This document shows, piece after piece, positions 5,015 through 5,064 of a stretch of 5,064 bases of DNA; position 1 is the first letter of the stretch, and every line of letters begins with the position of its first letter. The stretch spans positions 1 through 5,064 of the forward strand of contig WTZT01000063.1 of the NCBI GenBank assembly GCA_009889685.1. The letters run 5' to 3'. The notes beneath the pieces were generated by a model. The model had not been told where the DNA came from. It was given only the letters and a program-made list of their open reading frames with translations, and searched no databases. The position numbers and the translations under genes are program-made. The stretch is from Candidatus Hikarchaeia archaeon HikBin4 (GTDB taxonomy: Archaea > Halobacteriota > Halobacteria > Halobacteriales > Hikarchaeaceae).

Positions 5015-5064
5015 ATGGTCAGTGAGCGAACCTATTTTACGGTTCGCAAGTCTATGCGACGATA
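5015..5064 (+). CDS. Possible start of a further gene (partial, 3' end outside window)
   Basis: An ATG at 5015 opens a frame that remains open to the right edge for 16 full codons (MVSERTYFTVRKSMRR). GATGATC, one mismatch from the GGTGATC ribosome site used elsewhere in the window, lies four bases upstream. No family can be recognised from so few residues. The minus strand also has an open frame here (ending at 4997), so strand and reality are uncertain. Confidence 0.25.
   Translation, partial: MVSERTYFTVRKSMRR
5026..5047. repeat. Short inverted repeat (7-bp arms, 8-bp spacer)
   Basis: GCGAACC and GGTTCGC form perfect 7-bp arms around an AT-rich 8-bp spacer (TATTTTAC). It could be a hairpin, for example at the 3' end of a leftward gene, or a two-fold operator for a dimeric regulator. 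If the ORF starting at 5015 is real, the repeat is inside coding sequence and may be chance. Confidence 0.45.

Noticed and set aside
4997..5062. Minus-strand frame open to the right edge, ending at a TGA at 4997-4999
   Set aside because: It could be the tail of a leftward gene, but its 21 residues show no recognisable character, and the plus-strand frame here has an ATG and a near ribosome site, so it was not called.
1..5064. CRISPR array, insertion sequence, toxin-antitoxin or defence genes
   Set aside because: No regularly spaced repeats, transposase motifs or defence domains are seen; the window is filled by tightly packed housekeeping and transport genes.

Overview
This window looks like ordinary chromosomal sequence from an archaeon of the halobacterial lineage. 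The chorismate synthase, EPSP synthase and M24 peptidase all read like haloarchaeal family members: MNGN start in AroC, MDVTI start and PPSKSYTHRA in AroA, and an SGFDAPDPF block in the peptidase. The DNA, however, is AT-rich for that group (well under 50% GC by eye), and AroC has roughly as many Lys/Arg as Asp/Glu. That argues against a typical extreme halophile with strongly acidic proteins. A low-GC or less halophilic relative, such as a marine sister lineage of the Halobacteria, is a reasonable inference but is not proven here.

Layout. Bases 1-103 (+) hold the C-terminal end of an unidentified protein whose stop codon lies inside the 3' end of a convergent tRNA-Ser(UGA) at 98-180 (-). Upstream of the tRNA on the same strand is an aroA-aroC pair, the last two steps of the shikimate pathway, joined by an ATGA overlap. 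No oligo-T terminator separates aroC from the tRNA, and the first clear T-run lies just beyond the tRNA, so a shared aroA-aroC-tRNA transcript is possible. A 96-bp intergenic region (2677-2772) carries two divergent TATA-like boxes, each 27-28 nt from its start codon, which implies leaderless mRNAs for aroA (-) and for an M24 Xaa-Pro peptidase (+). After the peptidase, another TATA-like box precedes a possible 26-codon small ORF that overlaps the start of a two-gene YeeE/YedE sulfur-transport pair (4038-4957), again joined by ATGA. A T7 terminator follows. The last 50 bases may begin another gene and contain a short inverted repeat.

How the genes work together. AroA makes EPSP and AroC converts it to chorismate for aromatic amino acids. 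The peptidase is a separate housekeeping function in peptide turnover. The two YeeE/YedE halves probably form one membrane channel for thiosulfate or a related sulfur compound. A recurring expression pattern is visible: first genes have TATA boxes at leaderless distance and no Shine-Dalgarno, while second genes start at ATGA overlaps preceded by GGTGATC, a perfect anti-16S match. I see no mobile element, CRISPR array or defence system. The most unusual candidates are the small ORF ahead of the transporter pair, the T9 run at the start of the peptidase mRNA, and the gene end that overlaps the tRNA.
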